A stretch of DNA of 64,000 nucleotides, from NCBI GenBank assembly GCA_003612405.1, contig RAYR01000016.1:1-64000 (forward strand). The letters are read 5' to 3'. Position numbers and translations under genes: made by a program. This document shows positions 1-8,247 of the stretch, in pieces. Within the stretch, counting starts at the first letter, position 1. Each line of letters opens with the position of its first letter. Below the pieces are notes generated by a model. The model ran no database searches. It was not told the origin of the DNA and saw only the letters and a program-made list of their open reading frames with translations. The stretch comes from a bacterium 0.1xD8-71 (GTDB lineage: Bacteria; Bacillota; Clostridia; Lachnospirales; Lachnospiraceae).

Positions 1-147
1 GCTGGTTGGTTAAACCTTCGCAGACAGGCTTCTCACCTGCCAGACTACCCGCCCTTCGTCTGGGCGCACAATTCCGATTTGTCTAATTCTGAATTGCCAG
101 TTCCTATTATATGATTTCAAAACTCAAAATGCAATAGTCTTGTGACA
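1..147. other. Non-coding left edge
   Basis: No supported gene lies here. The stretch is downstream of the minus-strand relaxase gene, which stops at 148-150, and no convincing terminator was recognised. Confidence 0.4.
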
Positions 148-1500
148 TTATCCGCGCTCTGTCTGCCTTTCCCGTTCCGCCTGCTTCTCTGCCTGTAAAA
201 TGCTGTCTATGTTTCGCTTGATAACGTCATACTCCTGTACCTGTTTTTTCAGCTTCCCATAGTCGGCGTAAAGGCTTTCTTTCTGCGCTTGCAGCTTTTC
301 ATACTCTGCTTGCAGGGCGGGGACGCTGGGGAGCTTGCCGCCGATCTGCGCCGCCTTTAATGCCTTTGCCGCCGCTTCATGGAGGATAATACCCCGTTCA
401 TGCTCTGCCCGGTATTTCTCTTTGTTCCGGGCTTTGCGGTAGGCTTCATAGAGGGGCTTTGTCTTTTGGTAGGTAGTGACGTTCTTAATCAGCAACGCCA
501 TATCCGAAAGACGCTTTTCCGCTTCCTTTAGGCTGTCCCCCGCCTGTTCGCTTGCCGTGGCGATTTCCTCTATCCGGGTGAGCAGATCGGCGTACTGTTC
601 AATCTTGTTTTCGGTAAGGAAGTTCATAGTCTTTGCCGCCTGTTTCAGATTGTGGATTTTCGCCCACTGTTCATATCCCCGGCTCTGCTGCGCCTTGATA
701 CTGTTCTCAATGTCAATGAGAAGATTAACGCCCCTGCGCTCTGCCTTTGGAGCTTTGGCGGCGCGGGTACGCTTGCCCGCTATCCGTTCCCTTATGGCTT
801 CCTCTGTATAGTCCGTGCCGAGGGTTTTCAGGCGGGTAAAGCGTTCCTGTCCCGGTGCGCGGCATGACACATATTTTCCGGGCTTGATCTCATAGCCCGC
901 CGCCTGTAACCGCTGCAATAGTTCCTCAAAACTGGAAACTTGGGGAATGAGCGCGTCCACAGCGATTTTCAGTTTGCCTTTCCAGCTTGTCCCGGTTTTC
1001 TCCGCTTGGTACTCCGCATAGCTCTTTCCCTTGCTGCCCTTGCCGGGGACGACCACGGAAAGCCCGTTGTCCCGGCACAGCTTGTCGCTCATGTTCCGTA
1101 TGCCGTAATACGTCCGCTTATTGGAAACGTACTTGTGATGATCTACGAAGTTGACCGCGCAGAAAATAATGTGATTGTGGATATGCCCCTTGTCAATGTG
1201 CGTCGTTAATACATACTCATGCTGCCCTTTGGTTACAGCGTCGGCAAGCTGCCGCCCGATCTCATGGGCTTTCTCATAGTCCACTTCCCCCGGAGCAAAG
1301 GACTGTATCAAGTGAAAGGCTAAGTTGTTGCCCTTATCCCGTGCTTGCGAGAGGGTATAGCCAAACTCAATATCTGCCGTTTCATAGCTGCACCCGAAAG
1401 AGGATATGAGCATTTTCCCGTCCGTCTTGTCCGGGTTTTCGATATAGTCAAGGGCTTTGCTTAGAGTGCTTTTAACAGGCTTAATCTTTGTAACCGCCAT
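148..1500 (-). CDS. MOBP-type relaxase / mobilization nuclease
   Basis: This is a 450-residue relaxase expected to nick one strand at oriT and lead it into the recipient. The metal-binding histidine motif is visible at about residues 101-110 (HIDKGHIHNH), and a candidate catalytic tyrosine lies near residue 19 (ALDYIENPDKT). The C-terminal half is charged and helical, typical of VirD2/MobA-like relaxases of Firmicutes ICEs. Its start overlaps the end of the mobC-like gene by 40 bp, so the two are probably co-translated. The ORF looks intact, but the coupling protein of this island is broken, so transfer would need help in trans. The family is clear; the subfamily is inferred. Confidence 0.9.
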   Translation of the reverse strand: MAVTKIKPVKSTLSKALDYIENPDKTDGKMLISSFGCSYETADIEFGYTLSQARDKGNNLAFHLIQSFAPGEVDYEKAHEIGRQLADAVTKGQHEYVLTTHIDKGHIHNHIIFCAVNFVDHHKYVSNKRTYYGIRNMSDKLCRDNGLSVVVPGKGSKGKSYAEYQAEKTGTSWKGKLKIAVDALIPQVSSFEELLQRLQAAGYEIKPGKYVSCRAPGQERFTRLKTLGTDYTEEAIRERIAGKRTRAAKAPKAERRGVNLLIDIENSIKAQQSRGYEQWAKIHNLKQAAKTMNFLTENKIEQYADLLTRIEEIATASEQAGDSLKEAEKRLSDMALLIKNVTTYQKTKPLYEAYRKARNKEKYRAEHERGIILHEAAAKALKAAQIGGKLPSVPALQAEYEKLQAQKESLYADYGKLKKQVQEYDVIKRNIDSILQAEKQAERERQTERG

Positions 1501-1790
1501 ATCTCCGCAAGCACCCCCTTGATTTCGTCTATATCCTCTTTGTAGGCGTTCCCCGTCGCGTTTACGCGACGTGCGATCTGATTGACATTGACCCCGATCT
1601 TCTGTATCTCCGCTGTCATTGCCTTTATGTCCGTGTGGTCTACTTGGATAATGTACCCGTCAATGGCGATCTTGCGCAGATACGCCGCCATGTTGCTTGT
1701 GGGGACGAGCTTCATTTTTTCCTCAATCAGTTTCCTTTCTTCCTCTGTCACATAGAATTTGACCTGTACCGTCCTTTTGCGTCCGTTCAT
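1461..1790 (-). CDS. MobC-like relaxosome accessory protein
   Basis: A 109-residue basic protein of the MobC/ribbon-helix-helix type that helps the relaxase recognise oriT. The N-terminus (RTVQVKFYVTEEERKLIEEK) resembles an RHH DNA-binding strand, followed by the GVNVNQIARRVN segment typical of MobC. The ATG at 1790 is preferred over the longer open frame from 1916 because GGAAAGGAGC sits just upstream of it. It overlaps the relaxase start, forming a mobC-relaxase pair. Confidence 0.85.
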   Translation of the reverse strand: MNGRKRTVQVKFYVTEEERKLIEEKMKLVPTSNMAAYLRKIAIDGYIIQVDHTDIKAMTAEIQKIGVNVNQIARRVNATGNAYKEDIDEIKGVLAEIWRLQRLSLLKAL

Positions 1791-2034
1791 GGTTTTTCGC
1801 TCCTTTCCGTTCTCATAGAGGGTTTGGGACACTTCCCAACAAGCGATTTCTGACCGACCGGGCGGGCAGAAATACGGAAAAGGGTACTCTTTTCCTATGC
1901 TTGCTATTCTACTCACTATCCCCTTGAAAAGAGCTTATTTGTTGCGTTTATCTCTGAATTTGGCGCAAAAAAATATTGCAGCACAAAAAACGGCTGCAAC
2001 TATCTAAACAACAACGGAAAAAGGGAACAGCGGT

Positions 2035-2391
2035 CTAATCGTCTGTCCCTTTGGCTTCCTGTATTCCTTTTGCCGTAGCGGTGATAATCGTCAAGTCTTT
2101 CTTTTCCATGCTGTCAAGCAATGTATCAAGCTGCCGCCGCTGCGTGGACTTTTCCGCTTCCTTTTCTGAAAAAAGGAACTGGTCTACGGATATATCATAG
2201 CGGAGCATAAGCTCAAAGAATATCTGTACGCTGGGGTGCTGCCCCTTGTTTTCAATATTCGCAAGGTAACGCGGAGATATATACATTTCGTCGCACACCT
2301 TTTTCCTGCTTTCCTTACGCCCCTTACGCGCCGCTTTGATAGCTTCCCCAAAAGCCTTAAAATCATATCGTGGTACTGGTCTTTTTGCCAT
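2035..2391 (-). CDS. XRE-family regulator of peptide-resistance module 1
   Basis: A 118-residue helix-turn-helix regulator. The HTH covers about residues 10-65 (KKVCDEMYISPRYLANIENK). It is divergent from the plus-strand HTH/two-component/ABC operon and shares the intergenic promoter region, so it may control that operon or itself. A truncated homologue sits in the same place in module 2 (30933), showing that it belongs to the module. The ligand is unknown. Confidence 0.8.
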   Translation of the reverse strand: MAKRPVPRYDFKAFGEAIKAARKGRKESRKKVCDEMYISPRYLANIENKGQHPSVQIFFELMLRYDISVDQFLFSEKEAEKSTQRRQLDTLLDSMEKKDLTIITATAKGIQEAKGTDD

Positions 2392-2495
2392 ATTTATTCA
2401 CCCTATTACATTTTACTGTTCACCTTTCTTTTTGGATATGTCTACACAGTTCTATAAGTTGGTTTAAATAATTCCCAAACTTAGCAAAAAGTATC

Positions 2496-2530
2496 TTGAA
2501 GTTATTCGGCTGGACGCATATAATTATACT
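2496..2530 (+). promoter_or_regulatory. Promoter of module 1 regulator operon
   Basis: TTGAAG at 2496-2501 and TATAAT at 2519-2524 are separated by 17 bp. The segment around the -10 and the following SD (AAAGGGTGAA) is almost identical in module 2, including a TTGTAT-17-TATAAT promoter there, which supports function. Confidence 0.55.
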
Positions 2531-2559
2531 GATAGAGGTTAGAGAAAGGGTGAATGATG

Positions 2560-2751
2560 ATGTTAGAGTTTATTTCTGCCCCGGAAGCGGCGAAAAAATG
2601 GGGCATTTCAGAAAGACGGGTACAAAAGCTATGTGAGGAAAACCGTATACCGGGTGTGGCAAAATTTAGTCGGCTATGGCTGATACCAAAGGACGCAGAG
2701 AAACCAACAGATGCCCGGTTGAAAGCAGAAAGGAAGAAAAAACATGAATAA
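2560..2751 (+). CDS. Small helix-turn-helix protein (MerR/excisionase-like)
   Basis: A 63-residue protein with one winged-HTH of the MerR/excisionase type (SAPEAAKKWGISERRVQKLC) and a basic tail. Three in-frame ATGs occur at 2554, 2557 and 2560. The last gives normal spacing from AAAGGG and matches the only start in the module 2 copy, which differs at a single residue (MLEF versus MLEY). Its last 8 bp overlap the response regulator gene in both modules, so translation is probably coupled. Target unknown. Confidence 0.75.
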   Translation: MLEFISAPEAAKKWGISERRVQKLCEENRIPGVAKFSRLWLIPKDAEKPTDARLKAERKKKHE

Positions 2752-3436
2752 AGTTTTGATTATTGATGATGATAAAGAGCTTTGCGCACTAATCAAGCAA
2801 AGTATTTTACAAGAGTGTATAGAAGCTGACTGTTGCTATTCCGGGAAATCCGGCTTGCTGCAACTAAAAGAAAAGGAATACCAGCTTGTTATACTGGACG
2901 TAATGATGCCCGGTTTCGATGGCTTTGAAACATTAGAACAGATTAGACAGGAAAGCAGTCTGCCTATTTTAATGTTCACATCAAAAAACGACAGTGCTTC
3001 AAAAGTGCGTGGTTTGCGGACAGGAGCCGATGATTATTTAACAAAACCTTTTGATATGGACGAGCTGGTTGCCCGTATTGTTTCATTGATTAGACGCTAT
3101 ACCCGCTTCAACCAAAAAGACGGACAGACACAGAGATTTGAGTTTGACGGGTTGATGATTGATTTTAATAGCCGTTCCATTGTCACAATAAATGGAGAAT
3201 ATGAACTTCCCCCGAAAGAATTTGATCTTCTTCTGTTCCTTGCTAAAAATCAAGGAAAAATACTGACAAAACAGCAAATATATGAAAAAGTATGGGGCGA
3301 AGAATATGTGTATGATGATAGTAATATTATGGCAATCATTAGCCGTTTGCGGAAAAAAATAGAAGAAAATCCCGGCAGCCCTAAATATATACAGACGGTA
3401 AAAGGGATTGGCTATCGTTTCAGTAAGGAGGTATGA
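2744..3436 (+). CDS. OmpR-family response regulator (CprR-like)
   Basis: A 230-residue response regulator with an N-terminal receiver domain (acidic pocket at residues 8-10, phospho-acceptor Asp52 in LDVMMP, conserved Thr79 and Lys101) and a C-terminal winged helix (about 130-228). It pairs with the kinase that starts 3 bp after its stop. By analogy with Cpr/lantibiotic-resistance systems it should activate the downstream ABC operon in response to cationic peptides. The 11-bp direct repeats before the ATPase gene are the likely binding site. Function is inferred from family and context. Confidence 0.9.
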   Translation: MNKVLIIDDDKELCALIKQSILQECIEADCCYSGKSGLLQLKEKEYQLVILDVMMPGFDGFETLEQIRQESSLPILMFTSKNDSASKVRGLRTGADDYLTKPFDMDELVARIVSLIRRYTRFNQKDGQTQRFEFDGLMIDFNSRSIVTINGEYELPPKEFDLLLFLAKNQGKILTKQQIYEKVWGEEYVYDDSNIMAIISRLRKKIEENPGSPKYIQTVKGIGYRFSKEV

Positions 3437-3439
3437 CCG

Positions 3440-4363
3440 TTGTTTACAGAAGCTATCATTGTGATTGGAATAGTGATTGTCCTTTTTTCTGTTTGCAGTT
3501 CTGCGCTGACCGTCCGGCGTGTAAAAAAGCAGATTTCGGAAATATCTGACGCTTTAGAAGATATAAAAAATGGGAATGGAAACAGGCGTATTTTAGCAGA
3601 AACACATGAGCTTATTGCCCCACTTGCTTATGCAATCAATGATATTATCCTGTCTTATGAAAAAAGGCTTTCTGCCTATCACCAGACGGACGAAACAAAC
3701 AGGCAGCTTATGACGAGCCTTTCCCATGATGTAAGGACACCGCTTACCACACTGATTGGGTATTTGGACGCTGCACACAAAGGGATTGTAGACGGAAAAG
3801 AACGTGACGACTATATAGAAACTGCCCGCCGGAAAGCGCATGACTTGAAAGAATATATAGACGTGCTTTTTGATTGGTTTAAGTTAGGTTCTAATGAATT
3901 TTCCATGAACATAGCGGAGATTGATTTAACAGAGCTGACACGCAATATACTAATTGACTGGATACCGATATTTGAAGATACACAAGTAGATTTCACGATT
4001 GACATTCCAGAACAGCCTTTCCGGGTGCAGATTGACCCGGACGGATATATGCGGATATTAAACAACCTTATACAAAATGTAATCTCCCATAGCCATGCAG
4101 ATAAAATTGAAATAGTTTTATCGGAACAGAACAGGAATATAAAAATTCTCCTGTCTGATAATGGAATAGGGATTGATAAGGAGGATTTAAAGCATATTTT
4201 TGATCGGCTGTATAAATGCGATAAGGGGCGGTCTGAAAAAGGCAGCGGTCTTGGTCTGTCTATCGTACATGAGCTTGTTGAAAAATTAAACGGAACAATA
4301 ACGGCAGACAGCACACCGGGGAAAGGAACAATTTTCACCTTGTTTTTTCCTTTGATAGACTAA
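3440..4363 (+). CDS. Membrane sensor histidine kinase (CprK-like)
   Basis: A 307-residue kinase with an N-terminal hydrophobic helix (residues 4-24), a short linker, a HisKA H-box (SLSHDVRTPL, His96) and a HATPase domain with N, G1 (DNGIGID) and G2 (GSGLGLS) boxes. It has almost no extracellular loop, like the intramembrane-sensing kinases linked to peptide-resistance ABC transporters. The start is TTG at 3440, supported by AAGGAGG 8 bp upstream. The hairpin at 4368-4390 separates it from the ABC operon. Confidence 0.88.
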   Translation: MFTEAIIVIGIVIVLFSVCSSALTVRRVKKQISEISDALEDIKNGNGNRRILAETHELIAPLAYAINDIILSYEKRLSAYHQTDETNRQLMTSLSHDVRTPLTTLIGYLDAAHKGIVDGKERDDYIETARRKAHDLKEYIDVLFDWFKLGSNEFSMNIAEIDLTELTRNILIDWIPIFEDTQVDFTIDIPEQPFRVQIDPDGYMRILNNLIQNVISHSHADKIEIVLSEQNRNIKILLSDNGIGIDKEDLKHIFDRLYKCDKGRSEKGSGLGLSIVHELVEKLNGTITADSTPGKGTIFTLFFPLID

Positions 4364-4367
4364 TCAG

Positions 4368-4390
4368 CTCCCGCCCCCTTACGGCGGGAG
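4368..4390 (+). terminator. Hairpin after kinase gene
   Basis: CTCCCGCC and GGCGGGAG form an 8-bp GC stem five bases after the kinase stop. The following sequence is AT-rich without a strong T-run, so termination may be partial. Confidence 0.55.
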
Positions 4391-4423
4391 TAATTATTTG
4401 TAAAAATCTTCCTTCTCCAAATT

Positions 4424-4477
4424 GCAAGGTTAATGCAAAATTGGTGCAAGGTTAATGCAAGGTTGGTGTGATAGAAT
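4424..4477 (+). promoter_or_regulatory. Four 11-bp direct repeats and -10 box before module 1 ABC operon
   Basis: Units start at 4424, 4435, 4446 and 4457 with consensus GCAAGGTTNNT; the second is degenerate (GCAAAATTGGT). A -10-like TAGAAT follows at 4472-4477, with no good -35. Module 2 has three GCAAGGTT units with the same 11-bp period and the same 15-bp distance from the last repeat to TAGAAT. OmpR-family regulators commonly bind direct repeats about one helical turn apart, so this is a likely activator-dependent promoter. Confidence 0.7.
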
Positions 4478-4503
4478 GGCAGATATGAAAAGGAGGTTTC
4501 GCA

Positions 4504-5427
4504 ATGAGCAAATATGTAATTGAAACGAAAAATCTTACAAAGCAATACGGAACACAAAAAAGTGTTGCCAATCTGAACATTCATGTTCAAAAAGGGCGTA
4601 TCTATGGTCTGCTTGGCAGAAATGGAGCCGGAAAGACAACAACCATGAAGATGCTGCTTGGACTTACACAGCCAACTTCCGGGGAAGTGACGATTTGGGG
4701 GAAGCCCTTACAGGCAAATGAAAAAAAGCTGTTGCCCCGTATTGGCAGTCTGATTGAATCCCCCGGCTTCTATCCTAATCTCACAGCTACCGAAAATCTG
4801 CGCATTTTTGCTACCCTGCGGGGAGTGCCGAACCGCAACGCAATTAAAAATGCACTTGATTTAGTTGGTCTGCCTTACAAAGATAAAAAGCTGTTTTCCC
4901 AATATTCACTTGGTATGAAACAGCGGCTGGCGATTGCACTTGCCATTATGCACGACCCGGAGCTTTTGATTTTGGACGAACCGATCAACGGTCTTGACCC
5001 GATCGGAATTGCAGAAGTCCGTTCCTTTATCCGTGATCTCTGCAATGAGCGTGGAAAAACAATATTGATTTCCAGCCATATCCTTTCCGAAATTGCACTT
5101 TTGGCAGACGATATAGGCATTATCGACCACGGTACATTGCTGGAAGAAGAAAGTCTTGCAGAACTGGAAGCAAAGAGCAGCAAGCATATCCGGTTTATTG
5201 TTTCTGATACGGCACAGGCGGCAAGAATTTTAGAGCGTATATTCCATGAGAACCAGTTTACCATACAGGACGACCACAATATACAGGTGCATAATCTTGA
5301 TTTACCAATAGGAAAAATTGTTACCGCCTTTGTGGAAAATGGCTTAGAAGTATCGGAAGCCCATACTTGTGAAGAAAGCCTTGAAGATTATTTCAAACGT
5401 GTAACAGGGGGTGAAGGGATTGCTTAA
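4504..5427 (+). CDS. Peptide-resistance ABC transporter ATPase, module 1 (CprA-like)
   Basis: A 307-residue ABC ATPase with Walker A GRNGAGKT (residues 38-45), signature YSLGMKQR, Walker B LLILDEPINGLDP, and the C-terminal extension seen in the BcrA/lantibiotic-immunity group. It would drive export or expulsion of cationic antimicrobial peptides with the two downstream permeases. AAAAGGAGG precedes the start. The product is closely similar to the module 2 ATPase except in the C-terminal 80 residues, while the two DNA sequences differ mostly at synonymous sites, so these are older paralogues under purifying selection. Confidence 0.9.
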   Translation: MSKYVIETKNLTKQYGTQKSVANLNIHVQKGRIYGLLGRNGAGKTTTMKMLLGLTQPTSGEVTIWGKPLQANEKKLLPRIGSLIESPGFYPNLTATENLRIFATLRGVPNRNAIKNALDLVGLPYKDKKLFSQYSLGMKQRLAIALAIMHDPELLILDEPINGLDPIGIAEVRSFIRDLCNERGKTILISSHILSEIALLADDIGIIDHGTLLEEESLAELEAKSSKHIRFIVSDTAQAARILERIFHENQFTIQDDHNIQVHNLDLPIGKIVTAFVENGLEVSEAHTCEESLEDYFKRVTGGEGIA

Positions 5428-6208
5428 ACTGGTTATGTGTGAATTTGCAAAATTAAAGCGGAAAAAATTTATATGGCTGGTTGTTCTTTCGGCATTTTTA
5501 TTTCCCGTGCCGCTGACAGTATTGATGACAATGCCGCAGACAGCAGAACGATACGACAGCAAAATAGCGATTTTCAATGATTATTTTCAGTCGGTTATGG
5601 GATATGGAGTAGAATTGCTTTTACCGTGCATGATCGGGGTAATTGCAGCCATGCTCTTTTTTATGGAACGGGATAATGATACATTTAAAAATCTGCGTAC
5701 AATTCCCATAACAAGCACACAGATGATTTTGGCAAAGATTATTGTCCTGTTCTTTTTTGGAATTATTTTTAGTCTGACATCGGCTATTATATCAATCTTG
5801 TGTGGTGGGCTGGTTGCAGAAGTAAACAGTATTGCTTACAGATTATTTTTTGCGCTGGAAATGGGGATTTTTATTACAGCAGGGACGTTGCCGTTAATAG
5901 TTCTTGTCGTTTTCTTTAGCAAAAATTATATATTTTCTGTTTTATTGTGCGTTTTTTACAGTGTTTTAAGTATGACAGCCGAATCATCTTTTGGCGCACT
6001 TCCTAAAATGATGTGCTGGCTAATGCCAATTCCGCTTACAACCCTGTGGAGCGCAGGAAATTTAACCGCGCATGGCACTATGGACGGTGTGGGGATGTTG
6101 GAAAATTTAATTCCGACTACATTTCAGACAATCAGTATTTTAGCCGTTATCGCTTTGCTTTCCGTTATAGTGATTGATTATATGTATAAAAAGAGAGGGG
6201 ATGAATGA
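5411..6208 (+). CDS. ABC-2 type permease 1, module 1
   Basis: A 265-residue permease with about six hydrophobic segments and the cytoplasmic N-terminal signature (CEFAKLKRKKFIWL) typical of lantibiotic-immunity permeases (MutE/EpiE and CprB type). It begins with GTG at 5411, overlapping the ATPase gene by 17 bp, as in module 2. Its sequence is only distantly similar to the module 2 counterpart, unlike the ATPase, which suggests that permeases set substrate specificity. Confidence 0.85.
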   Translation: MKGLLKLVMCEFAKLKRKKFIWLVVLSAFLFPVPLTVLMTMPQTAERYDSKIAIFNDYFQSVMGYGVELLLPCMIGVIAAMLFFMERDNDTFKNLRTIPITSTQMILAKIIVLFFFGIIFSLTSAIISILCGGLVAEVNSIAYRLFFALEMGIFITAGTLPLIVLVVFFSKNYIFSVLLCVFYSVLSMTAESSFGALPKMMCWLMPIPLTTLWSAGNLTAHGTMDGVGMLENLIPTTFQTISILAVIALLSVIVIDYMYKKRGDE

Positions 6209-6209
6209 T

Positions 6210-6989
6210 ATGTTTCGCATGGTTAAGACCGAAATATGGAAATTAAAGCGGTATCATATGATATGGGCAGGTGTTTTTCTAATGCTGCTTTCTGTCGTAT
6301 TAACGCTTTTTTCCACAACTGCATTGGACGGAACGGTTTGGACATTTTCCTTTTTTACAGAGCAGGTAATCAAAAATAATGTCACAACGATTTTCCCCAT
6401 GTGCATTGCCCTCATTGCCGGATATATCATAGCAAGGGAAGGAAAAGACGATACGCTGAAAAGTATTATGACTATTCCTGTTCCTTATAGCAGTCTGTTG
6501 TGGGGGAAACTGCTTGTATGTGCGCTGCTTTCTTTATTTTTGGGGATGGTAAGTGCGACATTCACGGTAATTGCCAATTTGATGATGGGATTTTCGGGAA
6601 TGTCTGTAACATCAGTATTACAGACATTTATCCAGATTATTCTCAACTGTCTGTTTTTGTATATTGCAGTCATGCCTGTAATTGCATTCGCTGCCCGTAT
6701 ACCAAACGGACATATGCTTGGGACAATTATTGCTTTTGTTTATGGCTATGGCGGTATGTTTGCCTCTGGAAATGCTACATTAGCCAATGTTTATCCTGTT
6801 ACTGCAAGTTTAGGCTTAATCAGTTACAGAAGCTACGATCCGGCTGTACATTGGAATGTGTTAATCTGTCTGTTTAGCATGATTGCCGTATTGATGATTA
6901 CTGCTGTTTTCGTATTCACGGCAAAAGGAAACGTGCCAGTCAAGGCAACAAAAAAGCACAAAAAAACAATAACAAAAAAAGGTTGGTAA
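6210..6989 (+). CDS. ABC-2 type permease 2, module 1
   Basis: A 259-residue membrane protein with about six predicted helices and the same N-terminal pattern (MVKTEIWKLKRYHMIW) as permease 1. The ATG at 6210 is chosen because AGAGGGG lies at the right distance; the longer open frame from 6174 overlaps permease 1 without an SD. It probably forms a heterodimeric channel with permease 1. The tail is rich in lysine and threonine. Confidence 0.83.
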   Translation: MFRMVKTEIWKLKRYHMIWAGVFLMLLSVVLTLFSTTALDGTVWTFSFFTEQVIKNNVTTIFPMCIALIAGYIIAREGKDDTLKSIMTIPVPYSSLLWGKLLVCALLSLFLGMVSATFTVIANLMMGFSGMSVTSVLQTFIQIILNCLFLYIAVMPVIAFAARIPNGHMLGTIIAFVYGYGGMFASGNATLANVYPVTASLGLISYRSYDPAVHWNVLICLFSMIAVLMITAVFVFTAKGNVPVKATKKHKKTITKKGW

Positions 6990-7004
6990 GCGGAGGATAT
7001 AGGA

Positions 7005-7388
7005 ATGAAGAAAAAATTATCTATCGGGATTGCGGTAGTTGTAATAATTGTTGTAGGTTTTATTGGTTTTTGTATGTGGTTTCTTTCGGGAACTGGCAGC
7101 ACATACTACTATTCACAGATTGATAACAGTAAAATAGAACAGACCGAATCAAAAGGCGGTGTAATTAACTTTAGTGGAAGTATGGATTACTCATACACTT
7201 TATTTTCTTACGATGGGAATGGAAAAGGAAAAGACATTACATTCGGAACATCAAAGGAATTGAAAGAGGGAGCTTTTATCCGTTTAACGGTAATGCCGAT
7301 CCGAGGTGTTCTTGAATGGAAAGAGGTGCAATATGATGAACTTCCTGCCACTGTGCAAAGCAATTATACAGCACCAACGAGTGAATAA
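7005..7388 (+). CDS. YxeA family exported protein
   Basis: A 127-residue protein with an N-terminal signal/anchor helix (residues 5-27) and the YxeA-family pattern (YYYSQIDN, YTLFSYDGNGK, LTVMPIRGVLEWKEV). In Bacillus subtilis yxeA lies beside the peptide-sensing yxdLM ABC genes, matching this context. It probably acts at the outer face of the membrane with the transporter. Module 2 has no copy. Confidence 0.75.
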   Translation: MKKKLSIGIAVVVIIVVGFIGFCMWFLSGTGSTYYYSQIDNSKIEQTESKGGVINFSGSMDYSYTLFSYDGNGKGKDITFGTSKELKEGAFIRLTVMPIRGVLEWKEVQYDELPATVQSNYTAPTSE

Positions 7389-7432
7389 GGGCAGTTATAG
7401 GTTTGGAATTAAAAAATAGAAAGGCTGATGAT

Positions 7433-7906
7433 ATGTGCTATAAGAGAATACGTTTCCATTTCCTTTCAATAAGTATTTTGATATTTAGTTTGACACTTGC
7501 AGGGTGTTCAAAAGATGAAATCTTAGATCAGTATAATAGTGTTGTCCAAACAGCCGGAAATGCAGCACTCACAAGCAATTTTTTACTTAAAGGAAATCGG
7601 ACATATGGGGAAGATTGCTATACCGGGACGTATACGGCAGATTATAAGGATTTTTCTAATACAGAATATCTCTTTGGCGGAACTTCTATTGAGCGTGAAA
7701 ATGGCAAAGATATTTCTGTTTCCTGTGACTTGGAAATTACCGAGGGAACAGCGCAAGTGTTTTGGGTTTCTGGCAGCGATGATCCGGTAATCCTGCTTGA
7801 AGCAACTGGTAGCTATTCCGAAACAATAACATTGCCGGAAGGCGGAAACTATATTGGCGTTATTGGAAACAATTTTACAGGGCATTTAGAAATGAATATA
7901 GAATAA
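7433..7906 (+). CDS. Putative lipoprotein of unknown function
   Basis: A 157-residue protein with a lipoprotein signal peptide ending in LTLAGC, then a soluble beta-rich domain. The ATG at 7433 with GAAAGG upstream is preferred to the TTG at 7403. It is the last gene of the module 1 operon and is absent from module 2. A role in peptide binding at the cell surface is possible but not shown by the sequence. Confidence 0.65.
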   Translation: MCYKRIRFHFLSISILIFSLTLAGCSKDEILDQYNSVVQTAGNAALTSNFLLKGNRTYGEDCYTGTYTADYKDFSNTEYLFGGTSIERENGKDISVSCDLEITEGTAQVFWVSGSDDPVILLEATGSYSETITLPEGGNYIGVIGNNFTGHLEMNIE

Positions 7907-7917
7907 TAATCTGCCGC

Positions 7918-8018
7918 ACGACGGCAAAAGAAAAAAAGCCGTCGTCTAGCAGAGGTATTTTCACACGCCTATTTATACACGGCGGCTTTTGAGAGATCAA
8001 AGCCGCCGTTTCTTTTTT
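7918..8018 (+). terminator. Tandem hairpins ending module 1
   Basis: Two hairpins follow the lipoprotein gene: ACGACGGC/GCCGTCGT (7918-7945), then GGCGGCTTT/AAAGCCGCC (7981-8007) followed by a T-rich tract (8009-8018), a standard intrinsic terminator. The whole block through 8130 is repeated in inverse orientation at 26085-26298 at about 95 percent identity by eye. Confidence 0.7.
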
Positions 8019-8056
8019 ATCTTCTCAAGGAATGACGCGGTTTCACTGTTAAAAGC

Positions 8057-8079
8057 GGCGGCTAAAGGAGGTAGCCGCC
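8057..8079 (+). promoter_or_regulatory. Shine-Dalgarno presented in a hairpin loop
   Basis: GGCGGCT (8057-8063) pairs with AGCCGCC (8073-8079), leaving AAAGGAGGT as the loop directly before the ATG at 8080. The same structure occurs before the related short ORF at 26138. It could be a translation-control element. Confidence 0.5.
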
Positions 8080-8247
8080 ATGAAGTACATACCCTATCGA
8101 CAAAATCCGACGGTCATCGACACACCAAAAAAAGCCCGTTCACCACCGGTGGAAATTACGCCTATAAGTATGAACTGTCTAATCATCTTAATAAGTTTTT
8201 CAATGCCTTTTTGCCTGTCCGCAATTTTTGTGGGCGGGCTTTTTTAG
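8080..8247 (+). CDS. Short ORF, conserved N-terminus shared by both modules
   Basis: A 55-codon frame with a strong SD. It begins MKYIPYRQNPTVID and ends in a hydrophobic run. The module 2 counterpart begins MKHIPYRQNPTVID but stops after 19 codons. The 3' part overlaps the opposite-strand remnant at 8200, so the true gene may be cut by a recombination junction near 8190. It may be a leader peptide or a broken gene start; the family is not recognised. Confidence 0.4.
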   Translation: MKYIPYRQNPTVIDTPKKARSPPVEITPISMNCLIILISFSMPFCLSAIFVGGLF

